Shown: positions 13,398-21,970 of the stretch, piece by piece
Position numbering within the stretch: the stretch's first letter is position 1
Layout: each line of letters begins with the position of its first letter
IMG/VR virus record: IMGVR_UViG_3300037827_000551
Coordinates: 19,519-83,518 of that record
Direction: 5' to 3' (one strand)
Origin: a virus
Length of the DNA: 64,000 nucleotides
The notes under the pieces: model-generated
The model's database searches: none
What the model was told of the DNA's origin: nothing
Seen by the model: only the letters and a program-made list of their open reading frames with translations
Translations under genes and position numbers: made by a program

Positions 13398-14051
13398 ATG
13401 CCTTTGCAAACCAATACGACCGGTGTGTCATTTGTCTACAACAACCTGTCGGCCAGTGTGCAGGCCAACGTCAACGGCAACACCAATGCGGTCATTGCCC
13501 TGCCGACGGTCACGCAACTCGACACCCAGTCCGCCACGATGATAAGCGGCCGTGTTCCTGGGGGCAGCGCTTTCCGCACCGACACGAATGGTGTTGGACC
13601 GAACTTCAATTCCGGCGTCGTCATGTTGGACGGCTTTGAAATTCAGGCGGCCCGGCTAACTGGCAGCCAGATCGTCAATGGTGCCACCAAGTCGGGAGTG
13701 TTTTTTGTTATCCTGTCCGGCACCAATGCGGTGACGGTCCCCTTGACCAATACGAGCACCAACACCAACGGCGCGGCGGGCGATAACGTTTTTGCCAAAT
13801 ACTACGAAGTTACCCTGTACAATCTCTCTGGCCTCGATGGAAACAATTCCGCGAGCATGACCGTCGGCCCATCGGGAACGAACGGCAACAAACTCCAGAT
13901 GCCACTCACGAACTCAACTCTCACTATCGACGGGGCTTCGGCCCACATACTAAAATCAGTCAACGGCGTCGTGATCAATGCGGCTAATACGGCGATCACG
14001 ATCACACCGACCGCCAATTCAACGTTTGCCTGTATTGTCGTGGGAGCGTAA
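13398..14051 (+). CDS. Beta-rich virion-type protein (possible decoration protein)
   Basis: A 217-residue protein rich in Asn, Thr, Val and Gly with alternating strands (VSFVYNNLSASVQANVNGNT) and no charged core, in the style of capsid decoration or fibre domains. An excellent AAGGGGG stands 8 bases before the ATG. It lies between the terminase and portal genes, where some phages carry accessory head proteins. The role is inferred from composition and position only. Confidence 0.6.
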   Translation: MPLQTNTTGVSFVYNNLSASVQANVNGNTNAVIALPTVTQLDTQSATMISGRVPGGSAFRTDTNGVGPNFNSGVVMLDGFEIQAARLTGSQIVNGATKSGVFFVILSGTNAVTVPLTNTSTNTNGAAGDNVFAKYYEVTLYNLSGLDGNNSASMTVGPSGTNGNKLQMPLTNSTLTIDGASAHILKSVNGVVINAANTAITITPTANSTFACIVVGA

Positions 14052-14055
14052 GCCA

Positions 14056-14295
14056 GTGAAAACCAGGTCTCTCAAAATCGCCGCCGACCTTTGGATTGGT
14101 ATTCTGATGTACCAAAAACCACAGGTTTTCCGTGTCATAAAAAACGCTCTCCCCGAAGACGCCAAATGCGTCGGTCTTGAATTTGACCCGTTAGCGAACG
14201 TCGTGACAATCAAGATTTCCAGTACCGTTTTTCAAGACAGCGACCCCGACGAACTTCCTCCAGTTCAATTTGAAACATTCCCGAAAGGACAGTAA
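14056..14295 (+). CDS. Small hypothetical protein
   Basis: A 79-residue protein starting with GTG at 14056, four bases after the preceding stop (MKTRSLKIAADLWIGILMYQ...). It has a short hydrophobic patch and a beta-rich second half (LEFDPLANVVTIKISSTVF). The function is unknown. Confidence 0.55.
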   Translation: MKTRSLKIAADLWIGILMYQKPQVFRVIKNALPEDAKCVGLEFDPLANVVTIKISSTVFQDSDPDELPPVQFETFPKGQ

Positions 14296-14296
14296 C

Positions 14297-14710
14297 ATGG
14301 GCGACATGCTCCAAAAACAAGGCAAAATGACCGGCACCGGCGGCATGGTGTCACCTCAGCGAGTTCCGATGGAATGGATGAAAGAAAAACTGCCCATGAC
14401 CAAGGAAAGCCCGCAAGGCCCCGAGGTAACGTCAAAGCCCACGATGCGATCATTGGCCACCGGAGCCGAGTCGCGAGCACTGGCTCCAATCCCCGGTGAT
14501 GTGGTGTCAGCCCTCCAAGTCGGCGACCAGGGCGGCTTCCTGGCTGGTGTTCTGGCCAGCCGCCCCAGTGCCGCGACCAGAACAGCTCCTGGCGACGACG
14601 GCAACCTCTCGATCGGGGCTCAGGGCGAGGAAAAGATAGCCAAGGGCTCGGCGTCACGGACGACGGGTATCCCGGTCAAGGGCGAAACAATGGGCAAGGG
14701 GATGATTTGA
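14297..14710 (+). CDS. Low-complexity Gly/Met/Lys-rich protein
   Basis: A 137-residue protein rich in Gly, Met, Ser and Lys with little predicted structure (MGDMLQKQGKMTGTGGMVSP..., ending GETMGKGMI). It could be an internal or scaffold-like head protein or a flexible linker protein. The ATG is one base after the upstream stop. No family is recognised. Confidence 0.55.
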   Translation: MGDMLQKQGKMTGTGGMVSPQRVPMEWMKEKLPMTKESPQGPEVTSKPTMRSLATGAESRALAPIPGDVVSALQVGDQGGFLAGVLASRPSAATRTAPGDDGNLSIGAQGEEKIAKGSASRTTGIPVKGETMGKGMI

Positions 14711-14839
14711 ATGTGGTGGGCACCCCATCTCCGAATTCCTGGAGTCAGCGTCAGTTGGCTCCAGGATGAATCCGGCCACGGCGTCTCAGAGATCATCGTT
14801 GAGCCGAGTTATTGGGTCGTGAGCGAGATCATTGCATGA
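14711..14839 (+). CDS. Short hypothetical protein (42 aa)
   Basis: The ATG directly abuts the upstream stop, and the last codons overlap the next start by ATGA. The peptide, MWWAPHLRIPGVSVSWLQDE..., is beta-like with many Trp. It fills the gap exactly. The function is unknown. Confidence 0.5.
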   Translation: MWWAPHLRIPGVSVSWLQDESGHGVSEIIVEPSYWVVSEIIA

Positions 14840-15045
14840 TCAACCACGAAATCGCCGCATTGTGGGCCAGCATTTGCCCGACTCCGAAATTAAAGCGTCG
14901 ACTCAAGATCGAGTTCAAGTGCGGTGTACAGTGCGACGAACCGGGCCATTATTGTACTCATGCCACCCGCGAAGGGGCCGTATTTCACATCGAGGCCACG
15001 AATGCGGGAATGCCTCGGAGGATTTTTACGGAGGGCTGTCACTGA
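14836..15045 (+). CDS. Small Cys-containing protein
   Basis: A 69-residue protein with three Cys/His near its middle (KCGVQCDEPGHYCTH, about 29-43) that may bind zinc. It starts in an ATGA overlap with the 42-aa gene. Its C-terminus is FTEGCH. No family is recognised. Confidence 0.5.
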   Translation: MINHEIAALWASICPTPKLKRRLKIEFKCGVQCDEPGHYCTHATREGAVFHIEATNAGMPRRIFTEGCH

Positions 15046-15046
15046 C

Positions 15047-15280
15047 ATGAGCGATTCCTGGGAAATTAAGCCGCTTCAGTGGTCTCCTGAAGATCTCGAA
15101 TTCATTCGGTTGCGAGACGATCTCGACCGCAGAGCGTCTCACGCCAAGACGATCGGCGGGATTTACGGCGTTTCTCCTGTAGTTTTTGCATGGCACGCAA
15201 TAGCAGTTGGCTATGCATGCGAAGCAGTTTTCGCCCAACTTGTTGCCAATTCGATGCCGAGACAATCCAGAGGTGAGTAA
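15047..15280 (+). CDS. Small helical protein
   Basis: A 77-residue protein, MSDSWEIKPLQWSPEDLEFI..., with a helical body and a slightly hydrophobic C-terminal part (VVFAWHAIAVGYACEAVFAQ). ATG one base after the previous stop. It overlaps the following gene by 8 bases. The function is unknown. Confidence 0.55.
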   Translation: MSDSWEIKPLQWSPEDLEFIRLRDDLDRRASHAKTIGGIYGVSPVVFAWHAIAVGYACEAVFAQLVANSMPRQSRGE

Positions 15281-15428
15281 TCCCCGCTCATCTCCCGAGG
15301 AGCAACGACTTGAGCGAGAGCGGTTCGCTGTTCTCGCTCAAGCGTTCGAGCGGGCCAAGGCCGAAATAATTGAGCCGGCTCATGCCGCTGTTGCCGCGAT
15401 GGGTGATTTGGTGAAAAACATCAAGTGA
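15273..15428 (+). CDS. Short charged helical protein (51 aa)
   Basis: GTG start at 15273, overlapping the previous gene. The peptide is a charged helix (SSPEEQRLERERFAVLAQAF). It ends in a GTGA overlap. It is below the size many gene finders keep, but the overlaps on both sides support it. Confidence 0.5.
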   Translation: MSNPRSSPEEQRLERERFAVLAQAFERAKAEIIEPAHAAVAAMGDLVKNIK

Positions 15429-15637
15429 AACGCCAGCAACTTCGCGACAACCCGAAGAACCGGCACGATTTCAAGATTGGAGACCGGGTCAAGCTTTTGC
15501 CATGGGATGACACGTTAGGAACGGTCTATCGAATACCAAGGCGAATCCACGACAGGGTTGACGTTCGGTTTTTCGTCAACGGGGTTCCCGAGGTTTTCGC
15601 AGAATCTATCCCGGTACGCAGACTAGTCAAAATTTGA
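15425..15637 (+). CDS. Small SH3-like beta-barrel protein
   Basis: A 70-residue protein with the KOW/SH3-like order FKIGDRVKLLPWDDTLGTVY, then VDVRFFVNGVPEVFAES (about 15-60). Such barrels bind nucleic acid or act as small adaptors. GTG start in a GTGA overlap; its stop overlaps the portal start (TTGA). Its exact role is unknown. Confidence 0.6.
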   Translation: MKRQQLRDNPKNRHDFKIGDRVKLLPWDDTLGTVYRIPRRIHDRVDVRFFVNGVPEVFAESIPVRRLVKI

Positions 15638-17010
15638 GTAAACATGTCCCCTCAATCCTGAAAAAATCCCAAAGCAGGAGTATCGCCAAGAGGCAATATC
15701 AAGCCGCTGCCACCCTGAGCGCTCCCGGCTTCACCGCCAGCCTGACAACGCCGTCGATCGCTGGGATACTCGTCACACCTCAGACCGCCCTTACCTTCTC
15801 GGCCTATTACGCCGGGGTCAGGGTGATCACGGAGGACTTGGCCTCGCTCCCATTTTGTACGTTCCAGCGAATACCCAACGGCGGGTCGAAGGCGGTTCCG
15901 TCGCATCCCGTGTCGGTGCTATGGAATAGATCGCCTGATGGTGAGTCTACTTCCATGAATTGGCGGGAGGCATGGACGGGACACTGCTTAGGTTGGGGCA
16001 ATGCTTTTGCCGAGATCTTCTTTGACGACGCGGGCTACCCCGAACGCCTGTCGATGATACATCCATCCATAATTATCCCAAAGAGATTCCGTGATGGACG
16101 CCTATATTACGAATTGCAGACCAGCATCGGGTCCAACGCATCAGGCCGATACCGCATTATCCCCCCATGGAAAATCCTCCACCTGGCGGGACTCGGCTTC
16201 AACGGTCTTGTGGGTTACTCCCCGGTCGCTCTCGCAAGGGAATCTATTGGGTTGGGTAAAGCGGCCGAACAGTTCGGTGCCAGCCTCTTTGGAAACGGTG
16301 CGATACCACACGGGGTCTTACAGTACCCAGGAGTCCTAAAGGACGAGGCCCGCAAGAACCTCCGTGAAGGATGGAATCAGGTCCACCAGGGTTCAGCGAG
16401 CGCTAATCGTATCGCCGTCCTAGAACAGGGTGTTACCTGGGTTCAGACCCAGATTCAGCCCGAAGACGCCCAATTCCTCGCCGCCAGACAGTTCCAGGTC
16501 GTCGAAATCGCCCGAATTCTCCGCCTCGCCCCGCACAAAATCGGCGACTTCAGTCAGGCTCACTTAGCCAACATCGAGGCCGCGAACGACGACCACATCA
16601 TCTCGTGCATACGTCCTTGGGCCATAAGATTTGAACAATGTTCTGATCTGAAACTTTTTACCAGGGAAGAATACGACGCCGGATTTTATACCAAGCACGA
16701 CTTTCGGCCATTGCTGCTCAAATTAGCCAAGGATCGGGCGGATTACTACAGGAAGATGTTCGAGATTGGCGTATACACAGTCAATGAAATCAGGGAATTA
16801 GAAGGCTTGAATCCAATCAGTGACGCGGACGGTGGTAATCTCCGCTTCAGACCGGCCAACGAGATGGGACTCACGTCACCGGACAAAGCCATCGAAGAGG
16901 GACTGATGAGGAAGGGTGAGGAGGCCACATCGGACAAGACCCCCCGTGGCCTCATGGAATTGATGCACGACCGGAGCGTCATGAACGGAAATGGCTATCA
17001 CGCAGCCTAA
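15634..17010 (+). CDS. Portal protein (HK97 family)
   Basis: A 458-residue protein forming the dodecameric ring through which DNA enters the head. Typical parts are visible: AYYAGVRVITEDLASLPFCT (about 52-71), NAFAEIFFD, and the central LGLGKAAEQFGASLFGNGA-type helix (ARESIGLGKAAEQFGASLFG), followed by DEARKNLREGWNQVHQGSAS and IARILRLAPHKIGDFSQAHL. The TTG start overlaps the upstream stop (TTGA). Size and motif order are normal. Confidence 0.92.
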   Translation: MSKHVPSILKKSQSRSIAKRQYQAAATLSAPGFTASLTTPSIAGILVTPQTALTFSAYYAGVRVITEDLASLPFCTFQRIPNGGSKAVPSHPVSVLWNRSPDGESTSMNWREAWTGHCLGWGNAFAEIFFDDAGYPERLSMIHPSIIIPKRFRDGRLYYELQTSIGSNASGRYRIIPPWKILHLAGLGFNGLVGYSPVALARESIGLGKAAEQFGASLFGNGAIPHGVLQYPGVLKDEARKNLREGWNQVHQGSASANRIAVLEQGVTWVQTQIQPEDAQFLAARQFQVVEIARILRLAPHKIGDFSQAHLANIEAANDDHIISCIRPWAIRFEQCSDLKLFTREEYDAGFYTKHDFRPLLLKLAKDRADYYRKMFEIGVYTVNEIRELEGLNPISDADGGNLRFRPANEMGLTSPDKAIEEGLMRKGEEATSDKTPRGLMELMHDRSVMNGNGYHAA

Positions 17011-17107
17011 AAAGCCCCCAAAACGAGAAAATTTCACAAAAATCGACCCGTTGGCGCTCACGGATTACCAAGTCGTGGATCTGGGAAAAGAGTGCGATCA
17101 GAAATGA
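16991..17107 (+). CDS. Short hypothetical protein overlapping the portal gene
   Basis: A 38-residue frame, MAITQPKKPPKRENFTKIDP..., beginning 20 bases inside the portal 3' end in another frame and ending TGA at 17105-17107. It is Lys-rich. The 88 bases that follow (17108-17195) hold no clear gene, though a second frame there reads WIEEFLSGLRKNTDGGYKKI up to 17195. Support is weak. Confidence 0.35.
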   Translation: MAITQPKKPPKRENFTKIDPLALTDYQVVDLGKECDQK

Positions 17108-17195
17108 CCAGCGAACGTCTCATGCTTGGATCGAGGAATTTCTCAGTGGCTTGAGGAAAAATACTGATGGTGGGTACAAGAAAATCGGTGGCTGA

Positions 17196-17714
17196 ATGAG
17201 CATAATCGCGGCTAAGATTCACGCGGATTACTACGAAATTGCAGCAGATTCGATCAGTGTACTTGGGCATAGCCAAAGAAAGGACATGGACAAGGCCAAA
17301 CTCCTGGAAGTCAACGGGATTATCGTAGGTGGAACCGGGACCGCCCAAGAAACATCTTTGCTTGAAACCTTCCTTCGTACGCATAAGCCAAGTGAATCAA
17401 AAGACTCCTCGGTGCTCGAATGTTTCATCGAGTTTGCCTCCTGGAAGAAAGAGCGAACCACCAAGTACGAGATAGAAAACGACTATTTGGTAGGTTTTGA
17501 TGGCAAAGTCTGGCTGATCGAGGGATTTTACGTGTGTCAGGTGACCAAATTTCACGCCATTGGAGCTGGGGCCAATTTTGCGACCGCCGCAATGTTCCTG
17601 GGTCACGATGTCACCAAGGCGGTCGAAACAGCGATCGAGTTATCAATTTACTGCGAATCACCCGTCGTTAAATTCAGGCGAAACATGCGAGACCAAAATA
17701 GTGAACGTGCTTGA
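17196..17714 (+). CDS. HslV/proteasome-like Ntn-hydrolase
   Basis: A 172-residue protein in which the proteasome beta/HslV fold is recognisable. MSIIAAKIHADYYEIAADS matches the first strands, KAKLLEVNGIIVGGTGTAQE (about 34-53) the Lys-plus-GG segment, and FHAIGAGANFATAAMFLG with AVETAIELSIYC (about 118-150) the last strand and helix. After removal of Met the first residue is Ser, not the usual Thr. It lies between portal and prohead protease, so a role in head protein processing is conceivable, but it may have a regulatory function or be inactive. Confidence 0.65.
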   Translation: MSIIAAKIHADYYEIAADSISVLGHSQRKDMDKAKLLEVNGIIVGGTGTAQETSLLETFLRTHKPSESKDSSVLECFIEFASWKKERTTKYEIENDYLVGFDGKVWLIEGFYVCQVTKFHAIGAGANFATAAMFLGHDVTKAVETAIELSIYCESPVVKFRRNMRDQNSERA

Positions 17715-17856
17715 TCAGTACGAAGTCAGCATCGCCGCCATCGATTCCGACGCCCAAAACCCGGCAAATATCGCGAAAATCCGCCTGATTTTGCCCAAAA
17801 ACAGCGAAAAACTCGAAAAAACAGCGGTCGCATTGGTAAAAAACGCCGGAAATTGA
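17701..17856 (+). CDS. Short hypothetical protein (51 aa)
   Basis: GTG start at 17701, overlapping the 3' end of the Ntn-hydrolase gene by 14 bases. The peptide, MNVLDQYEVSIAAIDSDAQN..., has an acidic N-terminal and basic C-terminal half. It ends 7 bases before the protease gene. The function is unknown. Confidence 0.45.
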   Translation: MNVLDQYEVSIAAIDSDAQNPANIAKIRLILPKNSEKLEKTAVALVKNAGN

Positions 17857-17863
17857 GGCAAAA

Positions 17864-19078
17864 ATGTCAGTCTACATGAATTACGACGGCTTCAGATCTT
17901 GCCGGGGAATGATCGATCACGGCAAAGTCAGCGAGGAGCCGCTCAACCTGTCCGCCGAGGATGAAGCCCGAATGCTCGGCCCTGAAGGCACTGACGTCCA
18001 CGAGCACGCCAAGCATCACCTGGGCGTCGACGAGGACAAGGTGTGGACTGATCCCAAGCGAAATAAGTACCCATTCGCCAAAGAGGGTCGCGCCCACATC
18101 CCCGCTCTTCACGATATCCGCAATAAAGCCGCCGAAAACGGCCACGAGGACGTCAAGGATGCCGCCAGTATGCTCTTGGGTCACTTCAAGACCAAGCATA
18201 AGCCTGATGAGCGATCCGAACGATCACTGACCTTGGTGGAGATCCTGGACCCCGAGGAGCGTCGGATTGTCAAAAAGACAGACGGCTACCACGTGATGTC
18301 CGAGGATGGACAGAAGCATCTCGGGGGGCCATACAAGACTAAAGAGGAAGCCCTCAAGAGGTTGGGCGAGGTGGAATATTTCAAGCACGAGGGCAAATCA
18401 CAGATTCTATCCCCGGAAAAGCGTGTTCTCCCCTTTAATTTCGCCGATTTCCGGGTCAAGGACGGCGGCGACGGTTCTGATCGGAAACTGGTTGGTTACG
18501 CGGCCAAGTTCGACAAATTGAGCCAAAACCTCGGTGGTTTCCAGGAGAAGATCAACAAGGGGGCCTTCGACGAAGTCTTGAAGACGGCCGACGTTCGGGG
18601 CCTTCGCAATCACGATCCAGACAAGATTCTGGCTCGCACCGCCTCGGGGACCATGCGAATCGGAACCGATGACGTCGGCCTCTGGTATGAAATGTCGTTC
18701 CGCAATACGCAACTCTGGCGTGACACGCTCAGCGACATCGAATCCAAGGACATGGATGGTTCCAGCTTCAGTTTCACGGCCGACGAGAAGGCTGGTGACG
18801 ACGAGTGGGACGAGACGACGAATCCGCCGACTCGGACACTAAAGCGGGTTCGCGATCTCTTTGACGTCGGCCCCGTATCCTATCCCGCCTATCTCGACAC
18901 GACGGCCCATGCCCGCCAATGCCGGTCATACCAACGGTTCCTGGCCTCTCCCGCCCGCGAAGAGATGAACCGCATTCGCGAGGAGGAGGAAAAAAAGGCG
19001 GCCGCGCAGTTGCGGCGAAAGAAAATCCTTGAATTCAAGCTGGGGTTAGCCCCCGGCTTTCTCACGGTGACCACCTGA
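17864..19078 (+). CDS. Prohead protease with N-terminal extra domains (HK97 U35 family)
   Basis: A 404-residue protein in three parts. Residues about 25-115 (HHLGVDEDKVWTDPKRNKYP and onward) resemble a small helical domain seen with other phage proteases, about 140-175 a short KTDGYHVMSEDGQKHLG segment. Residues 207-350 are the serine protease: GYAAKFDK, catalytic-type RNHDPDKILART with H250, MDGSSFSFTA with the nucleophile at about S300-S303, and VGPVSYPAYLDT. It would cut scaffold and capsid N-termini during maturation. The C-terminal tail is charged and may act as scaffold. Confidence 0.85.
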   Translation: MSVYMNYDGFRSCRGMIDHGKVSEEPLNLSAEDEARMLGPEGTDVHEHAKHHLGVDEDKVWTDPKRNKYPFAKEGRAHIPALHDIRNKAAENGHEDVKDAASMLLGHFKTKHKPDERSERSLTLVEILDPEERRIVKKTDGYHVMSEDGQKHLGGPYKTKEEALKRLGEVEYFKHEGKSQILSPEKRVLPFNFADFRVKDGGDGSDRKLVGYAAKFDKLSQNLGGFQEKINKGAFDEVLKTADVRGLRNHDPDKILARTASGTMRIGTDDVGLWYEMSFRNTQLWRDTLSDIESKDMDGSSFSFTADEKAGDDEWDETTNPPTRTLKRVRDLFDVGPVSYPAYLDTTAHARQCRSYQRFLASPAREEMNRIREEEEKKAAAQLRRKKILEFKLGLAPGFLTVTT

Positions 19079-19086
19079 AACCTACG

Positions 19087-19380
19087 ATGGCACAAAACAT
19101 TCGCATTCGCCCGACCCCTACCCGCGATGGCCTCGCCGTTTTCGAGTTCACGGTAACCATCGAGGACGTCGAACTCGGGTCCTGGGAAGTCTCGCGGCGC
19201 CTTCGTAGGCAGTGCGACGATGTTTCGGTTTTGTGGAGCAACGGCGTAACTTCTCTGGCCTTCGCTCGTGCTGGCATCAGCTCATTTTCCGCTCTTGATA
19301 GTGCGTTAAATGACATCATTGCAGCCGGCATCGGTGGCCGAGTCTGTCACGGCCAAGATGCTCACTTGCAGCCCCGGTAA
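19087..19380 (+). CDS. Small hypothetical protein between protease and capsid genes
   Basis: A 97-residue protein (MAQNIRIRPTPTRDGLAVFE...) with a beta-rich first half and a helical second half. Only 8 bases separate it from the protease gene. No recognised family; it could be a head accessory protein by position. An 88-bp gap with no gene lies before the capsid gene. Confidence 0.55.
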   Translation: MAQNIRIRPTPTRDGLAVFEFTVTIEDVELGSWEVSRRLRRQCDDVSVLWSNGVTSLAFARAGISSFSALDSALNDIIAAGIGGRVCHGQDAHLQPR

Positions 19381-19468
19381 GCGTACTCAGACTTCAGTTC
19401 TTTCTCAATTCGATTCGCAGTTACCCAAGGCCCGGCTTTGCCGAGCATACCACGAAAGGTAATTACAC

Positions 19469-20968
19469 ATGCCTGCAATGGCAAAGCCGAAATTGACCGT
19501 ACCCGAGTTGCTCCGCAAGAAGTCGGAGCGCCAGGGAGAACTCCAAAAGCTGTCTAACGAGTGGACCAAGGATGGCCGAGAGACCACCGATGAAGAGATG
19601 GCCACTCTTCAAGAAATCTCGCTTGAAGTCTGCGAACGGGGCTTCTGGGATACGCAGATCGACGCCCGCAAGAAGTGGGACGTGATCGACAATAGCTTGA
19701 AGGGCGGCAAACGCGAGTCAGATCACACCTATGACCATGGCCTGATGCCGCACAACGACGTCATCAACACTCGCAACGGACGCTACGAGTACAGCTTCTT
19801 GAAGGTTCTCCGCCACCAATCCGACCCTCGCCGCTGGCCGTTGGATGGCATCGAGGGCGAAGTCGATACCGAGATGAAAAAGGCTCGATCGGTACAAATG
19901 CTCCCTTCGGCTAGAGGAACCCAAGTTCCTTTGGACCTGCCGATCGACCTGGGTCAATCCCTTCGTTTTGCTCAACGGAATGGCTTCGGTCGTTCGACGC
20001 TCACCCAGATGGCCTTGACTCGCAATAAAATGCGAGCCTTGGTCGGTGACGACGGCACCGAGTCGCGAACCTTGGACACCAATGCTGGTGGGGGTAGCAT
20101 CCCGACAATTCTCGACACGACGATGATCGAGATTTTGCGTGCGCGCATGGTTACGTTTAACCTTGGTGCGCGAGTGATGACTGATATGCAGGGGCTATTC
20201 GCCATCCCTCGGCAAGCGACGGCGTCAACCTTTTATATGGTTGGCCAGGGCTCGGCAGTCACCGGGTCAAACCAGACGATAGACCAAGTCCAGTTCTCGC
20301 CGCACACGGGCGGCGTTTACACGACCTATACTCGCCAATTTTTGGAGCAGACTAATCAGGACGCCGAGATGTTCGTCCGCGAGGATCAAGCGGCGGTTGT
20401 TGCCCGTGGCGTTGAGACCCAGGCCCTGAACGGCCAGGGCAACAACGGCTATCCGCTCGGTCTCTTGAACAACCCCGAGATCGGCGTATATGCCATCGGT
20501 GCCAATGGCGGAGCTCCGACGTGGACGCAGCTTGTTGCCCAGGAAGCATACGTGGCATTCTTCAATGCCGACGTGGGATCGCTCGGATACGTGACCGATG
20601 CCCTTGTTCGTGGCACACTGAAGACCACGACCAAGATCTCCGCCTCGACCTTTCCGATTTACCTCTGGAATACGGAAGCCCCTGATTTCCCGGTCAACGG
20701 CTACCCGTGTGCCGTGACGAATTTGCTGCCTCAGAATATCACCAAGGGCAGTGGCACGAACTTGCACGCCATGATCTTCGGTAACTGGGAAGATCTCATC
20801 TACGCCTTCTGGAGCGGCATGGACGTGATCATCGACCCGTACACCGCCGCAAGCCAAGGTGCGGTCAACGTTGCTACACTACAAGATTTTGATGTGAACG
20901 TACGTCACTATCAGAGCTTCGCCAACTGCACGGACATCATTTCCAGCATCGCGGCACCGAATACTTGA
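19469..20968 (+). CDS. Major capsid protein, HK97 fold
   Basis: A 499-residue protein. An N-terminal charged helix (about 10-100, PELLRKKSERQGELQKLSNE) fits the delta/scaffold domain removed by the protease. The following domains contain RNGFGRSTLTQMALTRN, TQALNGQGNNGYPLGLLN (about 317-335) and GNWEDLIYAFWSGMDVIIDP (about 443-462), typical of HK97-like capsids. Size is within the normal range. Cross-linking residues cannot be judged by eye. It lies in the expected order after portal and protease. Confidence 0.9.
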   Translation: MPAMAKPKLTVPELLRKKSERQGELQKLSNEWTKDGRETTDEEMATLQEISLEVCERGFWDTQIDARKKWDVIDNSLKGGKRESDHTYDHGLMPHNDVINTRNGRYEYSFLKVLRHQSDPRRWPLDGIEGEVDTEMKKARSVQMLPSARGTQVPLDLPIDLGQSLRFAQRNGFGRSTLTQMALTRNKMRALVGDDGTESRTLDTNAGGGSIPTILDTTMIEILRARMVTFNLGARVMTDMQGLFAIPRQATASTFYMVGQGSAVTGSNQTIDQVQFSPHTGGVYTTYTRQFLEQTNQDAEMFVREDQAAVVARGVETQALNGQGNNGYPLGLLNNPEIGVYAIGANGGAPTWTQLVAQEAYVAFFNADVGSLGYVTDALVRGTLKTTTKISASTFPIYLWNTEAPDFPVNGYPCAVTNLLPQNITKGSGTNLHAMIFGNWEDLIYAFWSGMDVIIDPYTAASQGAVNVATLQDFDVNVRHYQSFANCTDIISSIAAPNT

Positions 20969-20979
20969 TAGGAGTCACC

Positions 20980-21237
20980 ATGAATCGCCGCAGTCTCTTC
21001 GGCGTGATCCCGGCAATTTTCGCGGTGCCGATTTTGAGTAGGATGGCAGCAATGTTTTCACGGAAGCCCTTAGATCGGGATCACGTCAGATACTCGAAAC
21101 GGAAAAAGGAGATCGCGGGGTCCATGTGTGATTCGTGGAACAAGATGTTTTTGGACGACCAAATCGGCGACAAAGGTCGCCGTAGGATCATGACCCCGCT
21201 TACTCATGAAGAATACCAAGAGAGATTCCATGCCTGA
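20980..21237 (+). CDS. Small protein with twin-arginine-like signal
   Basis: An 85-residue protein starting MNRRSLFGVIPAIFAVPILS, an RR motif before a hydrophobic stretch as in Tat signals or membrane anchors. GGAG lies 5 bases before the ATG at 20980. The rest is charged. It may be anchored in or sent through the membrane, which is odd inside a head gene cluster. Another gene in this window (11659 frame) begins in a similar way. The function is unknown. Confidence 0.55.
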   Translation: MNRRSLFGVIPAIFAVPILSRMAAMFSRKPLDRDHVRYSKRKKEIAGSMCDSWNKMFLDDQIGDKGRRRIMTPLTHEEYQERFHA

Positions 21238-21685
21238 TAACCCCATCAGCCCTGATTCAATGAAAAAGGGCGTCGCGTCGATCCAAAAGCCAACGGAACC
21301 TCTACGGCTTGGGCATTCGGAAGAGAGGTTGCCCGGTTCGGGCTACAGCCCGAAGAACCTCTGTTTCTACGAGCATGTTTCGCCAAAGTCGATTATGATC
21401 GGCGGTCGAGTCGTCGCGACCGGCGAAGTGATTGCGATCACATCGGAAAAGGAAATCCCCAGCAAATTCTCGCTACAGCCCGACTACCTTTCCACGAGCC
21501 GGGCGAGCGAATTGATCAAAGGGAAGTTCGGCCGCGAACATCCAGGCCCGGCGACGGTCTCGATTCGCAGGCCAGATGTTGAGGATGTGCTCAAGAGTTA
21601 CGGGTTCCAGCCCAAGAGCCTGATGGGCAATCGCATGACCGTCGCACCCCCGGAGGCCGTGAAACAGAAAGCGGGGGCGTTTTGA
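21230..21685 (+). CDS. Hypothetical head-region protein
   Basis: A 151-residue protein, MPDNPISPDSMKKGVASIQK..., with a beta-rich middle (IMIGGRVVATGEVIAITSEK) and a helical C-terminal part. It overlaps the preceding gene by 8 bases and couples to the next by TGATG. Position after the capsid gene suggests a head or connector accessory protein. No family is recognised. Confidence 0.55.
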   Translation: MPDNPISPDSMKKGVASIQKPTEPLRLGHSEERLPGSGYSPKNLCFYEHVSPKSIMIGGRVVATGEVIAITSEKEIPSKFSLQPDYLSTSRASELIKGKFGREHPGPATVSIRRPDVEDVLKSYGFQPKSLMGNRMTVAPPEAVKQKAGAF

Positions 21686-21933
21686 TGAGTGTGAATTGTG
21701 GCAAAGTTCTGCCGCTTGGTTCGGTTCACCACTCTATCCACACCGATTACTGGTTCGGCGACACAGTCTATCTCAGGGTTCGCTCCGATCGCCACAAGGG
21801 GATGATCATCGGCATCCGTCTTTGGCCCGACGGCCTGGCTTACAATGTCACGTGGGGTTACAGTGGAGCCGAAACGCCGCATTATGGGATGGAGTTGACC
21901 TCGGAGTTCGAGTCGGATTTGGGGGTTATTTGA
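21685..21933 (+). CDS. Small hypothetical protein
   Basis: An 82-residue, beta-rich protein (MSVNCGKVLPLGSVHHSIHT...) containing YWFGDTVYLRVRSDRHKGMI, which resembles a small barrel. It is coupled on both sides by TGATG. The function is unknown. Confidence 0.55.
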   Translation: MSVNCGKVLPLGSVHHSIHTDYWFGDTVYLRVRSDRHKGMIIGIRLWPDGLAYNVTWGYSGAETPHYGMELTSEFESDLGVI

Positions 21934-21970
21934 TGCCAGGGAATGGACCAGCGCCAACAGGGCAAAAGCC
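21932..21970. repeat. 39-bp source of a captured segment
   Basis: This 5' end of the Pro-rich gene (GATGCCAGGGAATGGACCAG and onward) is repeated with a single mismatch at 43158-43196, where it lies within a direct repeat in an unrelated gene on the other strand. Confidence 0.95.
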
